This document shows positions 28,813-37,822 of a DNA stretch of 64,000 bases, one piece after another. Position numbers and translations under genes: made by a program. The notes under the pieces are model-generated. The model was not told the origin of the DNA and did not search any database. It saw nothing but the letters and a program-made list of their open reading frames with translations. Position 1 is the first letter of the stretch; every line of letters starts with the position of its first letter. Source of the stretch: Opitutus sp. GAS368. Lineage in GTDB: Bacteria; Verrucomicrobiota; Verrucomicrobiia; Opitutales; Opitutaceae. The stretch is from positions 1 to 64,000 of the forward strand of contig CAMDOF010000001.1 of NCBI GenBank assembly GCA_945903465.1. The letters are read 5' to 3'.

Positions 28813-29616
28813 AGATACAAGAAACTGGTTAGCGCGATCGGCGGACAAAGCGGCCGCTGGCTCGGTACCGTCCGCGTGGCCGACAAAAGCAACGAGATCC
28901 CCGCGGCGCAAACGCTCATCGACCGACTCGACCTGGACGGAAAACGCGTCGTCCTCGGCGCGCTGCACCCGCAGGAGCTGACCGCGCAGAAACTGCTTTT
29001 CGAACGCGGCGCGGATGACGTGATGACGGTCGAGGCCAACCAAAAAAGCCTCGCCCAAACGCTCGAAACCAAACGGCCAGAGCCGTTTTTTCCCCCTCGG
29101 CCGACCCCGACGACGCAAGCCTACCGACGAGAGCATAACCGCAGCCGCCGTGAAGTGCGGGCCTTGAACACGATGAACGTGACGCCGGAGGAAGTGGGTT
29201 TTGCCGGGGCCGCGCCAATCGGCAAGTTGCGCACGCGCGGGCGCGGCTGCAGACGCAAGGTGCAGGAAACACGTTTCCTGATCACCAGCGCGAGCAACGA
29301 GCGGCTCGACGCCTTCGGGCGGCTCGACGCGAAACGCGGCTACTGGGCGATTGAATCCTCTCTGCACTACCGGCTCGACGAAGTGCTCGACGAAGATGAG
29401 AGCCGCGTCCGCGGCGGACGTGCCGCTCACCTCCTGGGCAGGTGTCGGCGACTCGTCGTGGGCTTCGCGTGCGAGTGGCTGCGCAAGGCGAAGGGTACCA
29501 AGAAAAATTGCCGCAAGGGCACGCGCGATTTTCAGGACCACCTTACCGCCAACAACCGCGCACACGCCTTCGCGCTGATCACCGCGAGCACTCCTTCCGC
29601 GTGGCTCCAAAATTAG
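28813..29616 (+). pseudogene. Truncated, degenerate ISAs1-family transposase
   Basis: Similarity to ISAs1 (H-repeat type) DDE transposases begins at RYKKLVSAIGG (28813) and runs to the stop at 29616. Hallmarks are VADKSNEIPAAQTLIDRLDLDGKRV, GADDVMTVEANQKSL, and the C-terminal RGYWAIESSLHYRLDEVLDEDESRVRGGRAAHLLG. The N-terminal DDE_Tnp_1-associated domain and first catalytic Asp are missing. The second catalytic Asp, expected in VTLDALHTQ, is Gly here (codon GGC at 28957-28959). The Ile-Glu-Asn of the third site is Ile-Glu-Ser. The frame extends upstream to 28594 but is not homologous there and overlaps the IS110 remnant on the other strand. It is an inactive relic. Confidence 0.8.
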
Positions 29617-29823
29617 AAAAAATCGGCCCTATGATTTTGGCCCCCAGCACGCCAATCGCCCCGCACAAGTATCAACACCTCTCCCGCCCCCCGCGAGCGA
29701 CCGTGCGCGCAGCCCTCCGCGCCTGATCACTTTTACTGCAATCACGACACTGATCGCATCCGACTTATCGGGATATCGCCCGGACGCTGGCGGGCCTTCA
29801 CGCACCGCTGGCCGCGAGCCCCG

Positions 29824-31221
29824 CTAAACGGCACCGAATCGACTCATCCGCACCATTACCCGATCACGTCCCAGCACCCTAAACATGCCGGTAATACTGG
29901 GGCCCGCCGCCATTCCCGAGACCGCCAAACGCGCCACCGGCTGATAATCCCCAAAGCCGCGACCTCGCGAAAGTGCCAGTGCCTTGATCCCATCCTCGAT
30001 CGCCAGATCGCTCGAGAAATCAAGCGTTGGCAGCGCCGCCAGCAACTCCTGCCAACAGGCGAGCGGATCACCTTTACCCAACACCTTCTCGCGGACTTTC
30101 GGATCGATCTCAAAATCGTCGTTAAAAAAATATCCCGAATAGGTTGGCAGCTCATCCATCCCTTTAATCTTGGGCTGACAGAGCAACATCACCTCGCGAA
30201 AATAGTCGGCACTCGCCGCCAACGCCAAAGCCGCCGCTACCCCGCTGACACCAACTCGACTAAAATAAGCGCGTGCCCGACCAACGAAATCGTCCGGGGT
30301 CAGCGCTAGCAGATAGCCCAAATTCATGTGCGCGAGTTTCTTGTCGTCGAACCGCGCATTGCTCTGATTCACACTGGGCAAGTCAAACAACCGGATGATC
30401 TCCTCGATCGGCATTTTCTCCCGATCATCACCGGGGTTCCAACCCAGTAGGCATAAAAAGTTAACCAACGCTTCCGGTAAATACCCGCGCCGTTGATACT
30501 CTTCAATCAGCGCACCTTGGTCGCGCTTGGACATTTTACCCGGGCCATTCTGCTTCAAAATTAACGGAATATGCGCAAACGCCGGTGGCTTCACCCCGAA
30601 CCCGTCGTAAAGATGAACGTGCTTGCTCGTATTCGAGAGGTGATCTTCCCCCCGAATGATGTGCGTTACTTGCATCGCGATGTCATCCACCACGTTGACG
30701 AGGTGAAACACGGGGTTGCCGTCCGAGCGGACAATCACAAAGTCCTCATCCTCCAACCGCTCCACGCGACCGCGGATCGCATCCGCCATCACCACGGGCG
30801 GCAACGTTACCTTGGTCACCGTCTTCTTGCGGTGCTCGTCAAAGACCTCATAGCGATCGCCGAGCAACTTAAACCAGATCGCCCCGTCCTTTTCGTAGGC
30901 CCGACCGTTCGCGAGCAATTGGTCGACATACTTTTTGTAAACCGCGCCACGCTCACTTTGCCGGTAGGGCCCGAAATCACCACCGCCGTTGCCGCCCACT
31001 TTCGGGCCCTCGTCCCAATTAAGACCAAGCCAATTGAGGCTTGCATAAATCAAATTAAGGAAGGCGTCACTGTTCCGCTCTTTATCCGTATCTTCAATCC
31101 TCAGGATAAAAACCCCGCCCATATGCCGCGCATAGAGCCAATTGAACAAAGCGGTGCGGGCGCTGCCAATGTGGAAGAAGCCGGTTGGGCTAGGTGCGAA
31201 ACGAACGCGAACGGGAGACAT
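29824..31221 (-). CDS. gltX: Glutamyl-tRNA synthetase
   Basis: A 465-residue class I aminoacyl-tRNA synthetase that charges tRNA-Glu with glutamate. The N-terminal Rossmann fold opens with [27 protein letters not shown], with the HIGH-type motif at residues 17-20, followed by [10 protein letters not shown]. The KMSKR loop is at residues 229-233 ([15 protein letters not shown]). An alpha-helical anticodon-binding region occupies about 320-465. The zinc-cysteine cluster seen in enterobacterial GltX is absent, as in many other phyla. Length is typical. The ATG at 31221 directly precedes the conserved N-terminus. The gene is divergent from the AsmA-like gene, with a 294-base shared upstream region, and has no operon partner. 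Confidence 0.95.
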   Translation of the reverse strand: MSPVRVRFAPSPTGFFHIGSARTALFNWLYARHMGGVFILRIEDTDKERNSDAFLNLIYASLNWLGLNWDEGPKVGGNGGGDFGPYRQSERGAVYKKYVDQLLANGRAYEKDGAIWFKLLGDRYEVFDEHRKKTVTKVTLPPVVMADAIRGRVERLEDEDFVIVRSDGNPVFHLVNVVDDIAMQVTHIIRGEDHLSNTSKHVHLYDGFGVKPPAFAHIPLILKQNGPGKMSKRDQGALIEEYQRRGYLPEALVNFLCLLGWNPGDDREKMPIEEIIRLFDLPSVNQSNARFDDKKLAHMNLGYLLALTPDDFVGRARAYFSRVGVSGVAAALALAASADYFREVMLLCQPKIKGMDELPTYSGYFFNDDFEIDPKVREKVLGKGDPLACWQELLAALPTLDFSSDLAIEDGIKALALSRGRGFGDYQPVARLAVSGMAAGPSITGMFRVLGRDRVMVRMSRFGAV

Positions 31222-31515
31222 GCCAATTGGTGTAAGGAAAATTTAAAGCGCCCCTGTGTGGAGCGACGAATCTCCAGCATTCCGCCCATTCCTTCCGTTC
31301 TGTCAAAGATTCTGTCAGCGTTCGGGGCCCTCATCTTGCCCCACTCAACGTCCTGGCGCCCCAGACTTCGCTCGCTCAACCATGCCCCCACCTCCTCGGT
31401 CCCGCGCCGGAGGGTCGTTTTCTGAAAATCGCCGCCCAAGGCTACACGCACTTACCCGTTGGCGAAAAATTTTCTTGTCGTACTGCCCAGATAACTGGTC
31501 CGGTGTGCCTTCGCT

Positions 31516-34500
31516 ATGAAAGGTCTAAAAATAATTGGATTAGTCGTGGGTGCCCTCGTGGTGTTCACCGCAGTGGTTATCGGTCTGGCCCTCTCGCCAG
31601 CAGTACAGACTTGGGCCGTGCGCAAAGCCGTGGCTAACCAACCGGGCTTGACCATCGGTGTCGCCGAAATCGATGCCGGTTTCTCAGGGATAAAGGTGAC
31701 CGACTTTAGTTTTACTCAGGACGGTATCGTCGTTACCGCGAAGGGAGTATCCGCGCAGTATTCAACTTGGGACTACATTTCTAACCGGCGCATTAATGCC
31801 GATCAGATTCACGTGCAGGAGCTCGTCATCGATTTGCGTCAGGCCACGGCCAAGCCGGGGAGCAACACCCCCTCCTCCCCGAAAAACGCCGTGGCGGGCG
31901 AATCTACGAACATCGCTAAAAAAAATCTGCCGACCACGAGCGCCATCCCCGCGCCCGACGCCAGCCCCGCCAAGGCGACGACCACCGCGCCAATCGCGCC
32001 AAAAACAACCCCATTCGATGGCCTCTTGCACCAGCTCCAACTCGCCTTGGATGTCAGGGTCGGCGCCATCACCGCCCAAGGCCGCGCTCTGTTACCCGAT
32101 AACCAGACCGTAATTTTCAACCTCAAAGGCGCCCGCTTAGAGGCCGGCCAAAAAGGGACCCTCGACTGGACGGTCGACTTTGCCGATTCTAAAGTCGGCG
32201 CTGCGCTTAGCGCCCTCCGCACCAGCGGCACCGTCGCCATTCGCATCTCGCCCGACCGGCGCATCGATCTCGTCGAGCTTGAGGGTGCCATCGCCGCACT
32301 CGGCCCCAAGATTCCTGCAGATAAATTCAAACTCGCCCTCAAGGCCGAGCAACCCTCCCGCGGTGGCAACGAGACCTATTCCGCGACGATCGGAATCGTC
32401 CGTGCCACCGGACTCGAACCGCTCCTCAAAACGAGTGCCCTCTGGAACGTCGCTGCTCGCGAGATCACTGGTAACTGGGAGGTCGGTATCCGCTCCGAGC
32501 AACTTGCCGAAATCCTCGCCGGCCTCGGTCTACCCGAAATTGCCGCTAATGGCAGCGGACAATTTACGTTCAAGCCCGGCACAAACGCGGCCACCGCCAG
32601 CGGCAACCTCACCGTCCTCGCCTCGCAGTTGCAAAAATTTGCCCCCGATCTCGCCGCCATCGGCTCAGTCAAGCTGACCACTACCTTCGATGGTGGCTTC
32701 GCCAACGAGCACGCCCGCCTCGAGAAAATCGCCCTCGATCTCACCGCCGCGGACGGCCGGAAATTTGCCCAGATCAGCCTGCTGCAACCCGTCACCTACA
32801 GTCTCAAGGATCAAGCGATCACCCTTACCAACTCTCGTGCGGAGGCTGCCCGCATCAGCTTTGCAGCGCTGCCGCTGGCTTGGGCTCAACCCATCGCCAA
32901 ACCTTTCCACATTGAGAGCGGCGATCTTTCGCTGACTGTCACCGTCGAGGCCGAATCGGATGGTAGTCGCATTCGGGTCCGGACCATCGAGCCTTTGTCA
33001 CTGCGAGCCGTCACCATCCGTGACGCCCAAAAAAAGGCGCTGATCGAAGCCCTCACGCTCTCCCTTCGTCCTACGATCGACTATTCGCCCACAAAACTCT
33101 CCGCCCAACTCAGCGACCTCATCGCGACGCTTCCCTCGGGCGATGCGGTCAGGGGCACGCTCTCCGCCGAAATTACCGAGCTCAAGACTTCCCCGGCAAT
33201 CGCCTTCAACGCTCAGCTTCAAAGCAAAATCATCGCCGCGCTTAAGCCTTATCTCCCTTTCGAAATCGGTCCACTCGATCTCGCCTTCGCCATCGCGGGC
33301 CGCCACGCGGGCACGACCCTCCACCTCACCCAAGCGAATGTCTCGGCCAAATCCAGCGCTGGCGGCCTCCTTTTTTCAGAGGAATTACTCCAGCCCATCC
33401 AAATCAATCTGCAAAAAACCGCGATCACACCCACTAACCCAGCCACCCCCACCGCACGCGTTCGCCTCGGCGAAATTCCCCTCGCTTGGGGCGAATCTTT
33501 CCTCCCCAAATCCAAGCTTTCCGGTACCTTCGGCGGCACCGCCCTGGACCTGACCCTGCGCACCCTCGACGACCTCACCGTCATCACCACCGAGCCAGTG
33601 ACGCTGCGCGCCGTCTCCGCCGTAATCGACGGCCAGACTCTCGCTCAAAATCTCGACTTATCCACCCAGCTTTCGGCAACCCATCGCGCCGCCAGCATCG
33701 CCTATGACATAAAATCATTTTCGATCAAACAGGGCGGTACCCCCCTCGCGACTCTCGTCGTCGCTGGCACCGCCTCCTTCGGTAAAAAACTTCAAGCGAC
33801 CGCTCAGGGTACGCTCAGTGCCGATCTTCCCGCCCTCACCCAACAGCCCGTCCTCACTCCCTACGCGACCCTCAAACGCGGACTACTAAAGGCAACCTTC
33901 GACGCCACCCTTGACGAAACGTCCCAAGTCAAGGCCGTCATCACACTCACGGACTTAGTCGCGAAACAGAATAATCTGCCCCTCGGCACCATCGAAACAT
34001 CCATCACCGCTCGTCTCGCCGCAGACGGCACCGCCACCTTCACCGCACCGCTGACGCTCACTCAAGGCACCCGCAAATCGGATCTAGCCCTCGCGGGCAC
34101 GCTCGGCCTAGCCACCGATAAAAAGTCCCCCGTCTTCAGTGCAAAAATTGGCAGCAACGTTCTCGTGATCGACGATTTTCAGGCGCTCGCCATCCTCGCG
34201 CCTGCCGCGACGCCACTACCCGCCACCACCACCGCCCCGTCCGCACCTGAACGGTCTGGCAACACCACCATCATCCGCGCCGCGCGCCCGACCGCGCCCG
34301 TCGCGAGTAGCCCGGGTCGCCCTTCCCCTGGCAGCCCAGCGGCCACGACCGCCGCGGTCGGGAACAGCGCCAAGCCCGCGCGCGACGCCCAACCATTCTG
34401 GCAGGGCGCCAGCGGTAAAGCCGAACTCGATCTTAAGCGCATCCTTTATGGCAAGGACTATGTCATTAGCGGCGTGCGCGGCAGCGCCGTCATCAGCCCA

Positions 34501-35280
34501 ACCCAGCTCTCGCTCGATGGTCTGGAGGGCCGGTTTAAGGAAAATCCGTTCAAGTTGGCCGGCGGGATTCGTTTCGCCTCTCAACAGCCCAAGCCCTACG
34601 CACTCACCGCCTCCGCCGATGTGCAAAACTTCGATGTCGGCGCATTTCTCCGTGCCTCGAATCCTGACGAAAAGCCAACCCTCGAAACCAAGGCCACCGT
34701 CACCGCCCGACTGAGCGGTCAGGGCTCGAACATGAGTGATCTGGCCCTTAACGCTTTCGGCAAATTCGAGATCACCGGCACCAAGGGCGTGGCCCGCGCG
34801 CTTTCCCGCAAAGGTGGCGCGGGCGCCGCGGTCAATTTAGCTTCCTTCGGTCTTTCCGTCCTCGGCGCCGCTCGCGGCTCCGACACGGCGTCCGCGGTGG
34901 GCGAGCTCGCCCGCGCATTAAATGAAGTCCCGTTCGACAGCTTGAAAATCCAGGTCGAACGCGCCCCTGACCTCAGCTTCAAACTCTCTTCCCTCGACAT
35001 TCTCTCACCCAATCTCCACCTGACCGGCACCGGCGGCATTGCCAGCAAGACCACCGACGATCTCCCCAACGCTCCCATCAACGTCGTCCTCCAACTCGGT
35101 GCCAAGGGCGAACTCGGCTATCTCCTTCAAAAAGTAGGTATGCTCGGTACCCAAAAAGATGATAAGGGCTACCAACTGATGTCGCGCTCATTCACTCTCG
35201 GCGGTACCCTTGCTAAACCCGACTCCGGCGCCCTCTGGAAAATTCTCGGCGAAGCCGCCCTTGGCGCCTTGGTCCGCTGA
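31516..35280 (+). CDS. Large AsmA-like inner-membrane-anchored protein
   Basis: A 1254-residue protein with a single N-terminal membrane anchor (about residues 5-27: IIGLVVGALVVFTAVVIGLAL) and a long periplasmic region rich in beta strands and alternating Ala/Leu/Thr, as in AsmA/TamB-like repeating beta-groove proteins. Two Pro/Ala/Thr/Ser-rich linkers break it up (about 110-168 and 897-960). The last 250 residues (RILYGKDYVISGVRGSAVIS, the NAFGKFEITGTKGVARAL segment, SLDILSPNLHLTGTGGI, FTLGGTLAKPDS) are the best match to the AsmA C-terminal domain. Members are thought to carry lipids between inner and outer membrane or to help outer-membrane biogenesis. It is monocistronic as far as can be seen, transcribed away from gltX. 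Assignment to a subfamily is uncertain. Confidence 0.75.
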   Translation: MKGLKIIGLVVGALVVFTAVVIGLALSPAVQTWAVRKAVANQPGLTIGVAEIDAGFSGIKVTDFSFTQDGIVVTAKGVSAQYSTWDYISNRRINADQIHVQELVIDLRQATAKPGSNTPSSPKNAVAGESTNIAKKNLPTTSAIPAPDASPAKATTTAPIAPKTTPFDGLLHQLQLALDVRVGAITAQGRALLPDNQTVIFNLKGARLEAGQKGTLDWTVDFADSKVGAALSALRTSGTVAIRISPDRRIDLVELEGAIAALGPKIPADKFKLALKAEQPSRGGNETYSATIGIVRATGLEPLLKTSALWNVAAREITGNWEVGIRSEQLAEILAGLGLPEIAANGSGQFTFKPGTNAATASGNLTVLASQLQKFAPDLAAIGSVKLTTTFDGGFANEHARLEKIALDLTAADGRKFAQISLLQPVTYSLKDQAITLTNSRAEAARISFAALPLAWAQPIAKPFHIESGDLSLTVTVEAESDGSRIRVRTIEPLSLRAVTIRDAQKKALIEALTLSLRPTIDYSPTKLSAQLSDLIATLPSGDAVRGTLSAEITELKTSPAIAFNAQLQSKIIAALKPYLPFEIGPLDLAFAIAGRHAGTTLHLTQANVSAKSSAGGLLFSEELLQPIQINLQKTAITPTNPATPTARVRLGEIPLAWGESFLPKSKLSGTFGGTALDLTLRTLDDLTVITTEPVTLRAVSAVIDGQTLAQNLDLSTQLSATHRAASIAYDIKSFSIKQGGTPLATLVVAGTASFGKKLQATAQGTLSADLPALTQQPVLTPYATLKRGLLKATFDATLDETSQVKAVITLTDLVAKQNNLPLGTIETSITARLAADGTATFTAPLTLTQGTRKSDLALAGTLGLATDKKSPVFSAKIGSNVLVIDDFQALAILAPAATPLPATTTAPSAPERSGNTTIIRAARPTAPVASSPGRPSPGSPAATTAAVGNSAKPARDAQPFWQGASGKAELDLKRILYGKDYVISGVRGSAVISPTQLSLDGLEGRFKENPFKLAGGIRFASQQPKPYALTASADVQNFDVGAFLRASNPDEKPTLETKATVTARLSGQGSNMSDLALNAFGKFEITGTKGVARALSRKGGAGAAVNLASFGLSVLGAARGSDTASAVGELARALNEVPFDSLKIQVERAPDLSFKLSSLDILSPNLHLTGTGGIASKTTDDLPNAPINVVLQLGAKGELGYLLQKVGMLGTQKDDKGYQLMSRSFTLGGTLAKPDSGALWKILGEAALGALVR

Positions 35281-35790
35281 TTGGCCGACTGGCTCTCTGC
35301 ATCTGATCGCGCGGGCCCGTAGCGTCGTTGGCCGAAGACATCCCTGCGGCCCGCCCAATCGTGACCGCGCAATCGAGCCCACTACTACCTTCCAAAAACC
35401 ACGCCGCGTTCCCGCCGCGCCCGCCGCCCCCGCTTTGCCGCGGGCGGAGCCCGCGGGCCCGTCACCCGTCAGTTAGGCTTTCGCTACTAAATACCAATCG
35501 CGCTTGAACGTGGACTTTCACTCACGAGCAAGCTGGCCGCGCCACCTTGCAAGCCGAAGTATCTAACTTAACGACCGTTGGTAGGAGAACGAGACCTTCG
35601 CGCTGGACCTCCAGGGCGAGCCGTCGTTAGTGCGTGGGCGGAGCTGCGCCCCGAACGACGGACTCCCGTCAGAGATTTTCAGGCCGGATAGAGCGGCGCC
35701 CCCCGTTGATCGAGGTCTGCAAAACCGCGGAAGGTTTGTAAAAAAATATTACCATCCGAGGATCTCACGAAGCGTCCCCCTCTCCCGAAG
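35281..35790. other. Intergenic region between convergent genes
   Basis: About 510 bases between the ends of the AsmA-like gene and the leftward thioredoxin-Mrr gene. It contains a strong GC hairpin at 35438-35456 and no recognisable gene. Confidence 0.5.
35438..35456. terminator. GC hairpin between convergent genes
   Basis: The arms at 35438-35445 (CCGCGGGC) and 35449-35456 (GCCCGCGG) pair perfectly around GGA. It lies between two convergent genes, 158 bases past the AsmA-like stop, a position suited to ending transcription. There is no U-run, so it is not a classical intrinsic terminator. Confidence 0.4.
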
Positions 35791-37188
35791 TTACCCGCCC
35801 AGTGGCGCCATTCGCGTTTGCGCCAAGACCCTTGGCACCGAAATTGGCGGTATATCTCGGAGACGAGCCATGATCCATTCTCCATCAATTAAGATGATCT
35901 GATTCTGGCTCGCAAACGCTCTCGCCTCGCTCATGAAACCGCTCAAAGAAACGAACCAACCGAGATCGACTCCCTCGGCGGTGAGCGTCCCGAAAAGCTC
36001 GCGGACCTTTTTCGCTGGAACTACCCCAGCGGAACTCGGCGAGCAAACAATGAGCACACAGGCGTGACGCTCCTCCGAGCGATACAACGCAATGTCTTTA
36101 TCGCTGATACCTGGCTGCACAACGGCTTTGTATCCCTCCGATTCAGCGAGCACTGCAATCAACTTGACGAGCCGCTCCTTGGGCCAAGTCGCAATCTCGG
36201 TGATCGAGGGCAAACCACCAGCGGCGTCTGACATGCGGGAAGAAATACCCGAACGGGACGCTCCCGCAGGCGAGGCCTGCCAAGAACGCCACACCAGTAC
36301 AAAAAGCCCAACGACCAGAATCACGCCACCGCTAACCGCGACTAAGAGGATCCAACGAGCCGCGAAGAGACTTGAGTCGAGAATCACATTATCCGCCGAA
36401 CCTTTCGCCGCCACGGTCGGTTCAATCGGGATGGACGCAACTGTTTCCGGGTTGCCCACAGGTGCGGTGAGCGCCGGCGGTAAGATCGCCGCGCCGCTCG
36501 CGGCCTGCACCGCTGATATCGCCCGCTCCCGATAATTAGCACCCGGCGGCACTTTCATTAAATCGGCCGCTCCAAGGAACACTCCCCCCGCGGAAAATAC
36601 CGCTAAGCTCGGATAAGTCGTCACTCCCGCGCGGTCGCGCCAGCGGCTCTTTTCATCGCTATCATCGAGCGGAATCGCCTCAGGTCCGGCGAATTCGATC
36701 CGTAGAAAAACAAACTCCTCCGAAAATGCATCAAAGAATTCCGGGTGCAATTCCACATCCTTTTTAAATTGCTGGCTGGCTGGGGACCCCTCCGAAACGG
36801 TGAACAAAGCAAGAATACGAACCTGCCGACGAGTCGATTCCCTTGAAGCATCATCGGGCGTGCTAAACCAAAAATCAACCGGAGCGGCCGGTCTTTTCAC
36901 CGAGCTCGAGGAAGGCGGAACGGGACGGGGGCGGGGTGGCGGCCAAACCCCACTCATCGAAAAATCCACTCGCTCGACCCGGCCATCCGCCAGCGTCACC
37001 TGCCCTTGCGAGTAGCTCAGGACTTCCCGATTTCCTGATTGGGACGATCCATTCGGCCAGCCGTAAGCATCAATCACCGCGTCCTTGCTGGCACCCGGCA
37101 GAACGAAGACGCGCGGGGCTGCGGCGAAGACCGACAGGCATCGAAGCATTAAAAAGAGAAAGCAGCAACGGGTGAACAATCGCAGCAC
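35791..37188 (-). CDS. Thioredoxin-like / TM / degenerate Mrr-nuclease fusion
   Basis: A 465-residue protein with an unusual layout. Residues 1-23 are a signal peptide or first anchor. Residues 25-80 are a small beta-rich segment, followed by a Pro/Ser linker (82-103). Residues 105-212 resemble a thioredoxin fold (ILALFTVSEGSPASQQFKKDV, then VTTYPSLAVFSAGGVFLG with the typical Tyr-Pro-Ser), but the CxxC site is replaced by Ser-Glu-Gly-Ser. A membrane helix spans 279-300. Residues 330-445 match the Mrr-type restriction-endonuclease fold (KLIAVLAESEGY, SDKDIALY with Asp365, VRELFGTLTAEGVDLGWFVSLSGFMSEARAFA, IILIDGEWI). The Gln-x-Lys catalytic pair is Val-Cys-Ser at 381-383. Predicted topology: thioredoxin side in the periplasm, nuclease-like side in the cytoplasm. 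Neither domain looks catalytic. The function is unknown; a sensor or scaffold is possible. Confidence 0.72.
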   Translation of the reverse strand: MLRLFTRCCFLFLMLRCLSVFAAAPRVFVLPGASKDAVIDAYGWPNGSSQSGNREVLSYSQGQVTLADGRVERVDFSMSGVWPPPRPRPVPPSSSSVKRPAAPVDFWFSTPDDASRESTRRQVRILALFTVSEGSPASQQFKKDVELHPEFFDAFSEEFVFLRIEFAGPEAIPLDDSDEKSRWRDRAGVTTYPSLAVFSAGGVFLGAADLMKVPPGANYRERAISAVQAASGAAILPPALTAPVGNPETVASIPIEPTVAAKGSADNVILDSSLFAARWILLVAVSGGVILVVGLFVLVWRSWQASPAGASRSGISSRMSDAAGGLPSITEIATWPKERLVKLIAVLAESEGYKAVVQPGISDKDIALYRSEERHACVLIVCSPSSAGVVPAKKVRELFGTLTAEGVDLGWFVSLSGFMSEARAFASQNQIILIDGEWIMARLRDIPPISVPRVLAQTRMAPLGG

Positions 37189-37822
37189 GTTGTTCGAAAG
37201 AGACGGAAGAATCGATCGGTTGGCAATGCAAAGATCTCAACAAAACCGAGGTGAAATTCTTATGAGCAAGGCACCCCGCGTACCGCCAGCGAACCGACGC
37301 CGCGCGCGCACTCTGGCGGCATGACATTGGAGCCGCCCATGCGATCCGCAAAGCCAAAGCCGTCGCTGCGTCACTGATAAACTTTGATTTGACCTCACTG
37401 CGATCGGCCCGGCGATCGTCGGGAAAATGAAGTCGGCGCAACGTGACCGCAAAGCTCCGACGATCAGCCGCCAGCGAGCGCGCGGCGTCGCCCACGGCTG
37501 GCGTCAGCCCAGTTCGAGAATCACCTTGGCGATTCCACTAAAGGCCCGAGGGCCTCTCCCAGCATCAAAAAGACGTCGAAGTGCAGCGAACCCCGTAGGG
37601 ATGACGAGCGTGGTGGTGGGTATTGGGAGAATTTTCAGATTCTCGTGCGTCCGGCCGAAGGCAGAGTCGGCGAAGCGATTTCTCCGCTGAGAACTTAGAC
37701 GGTTAAGCGCGGCGGGATCACTGGACGCAGCAACGGGGCGGTCAGCACAACGCAGAATTATCAAGCTTTCGCGCATTTTTTCGTGGGCAGCGCACCGGCA
37801 TGGCGTTCACGCTGACCGACCC
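37189..37822. other. Divergent intergenic region
   Basis: About 630 bases between the leftward thioredoxin-Mrr gene and recQ. Some frames are open, including a 141-codon one on the minus strand, but none has a recognisable domain or a good start. Promoters for both flanking genes must be here; I cannot assign them. Confidence 0.45.

Noticed and set aside
37070-37495. 141-codon frame on the minus strand upstream of the thioredoxin-Mrr gene
   Set aside because: It overlaps that gene in another frame, has no recognisable domain and is Arg/Ser-rich.
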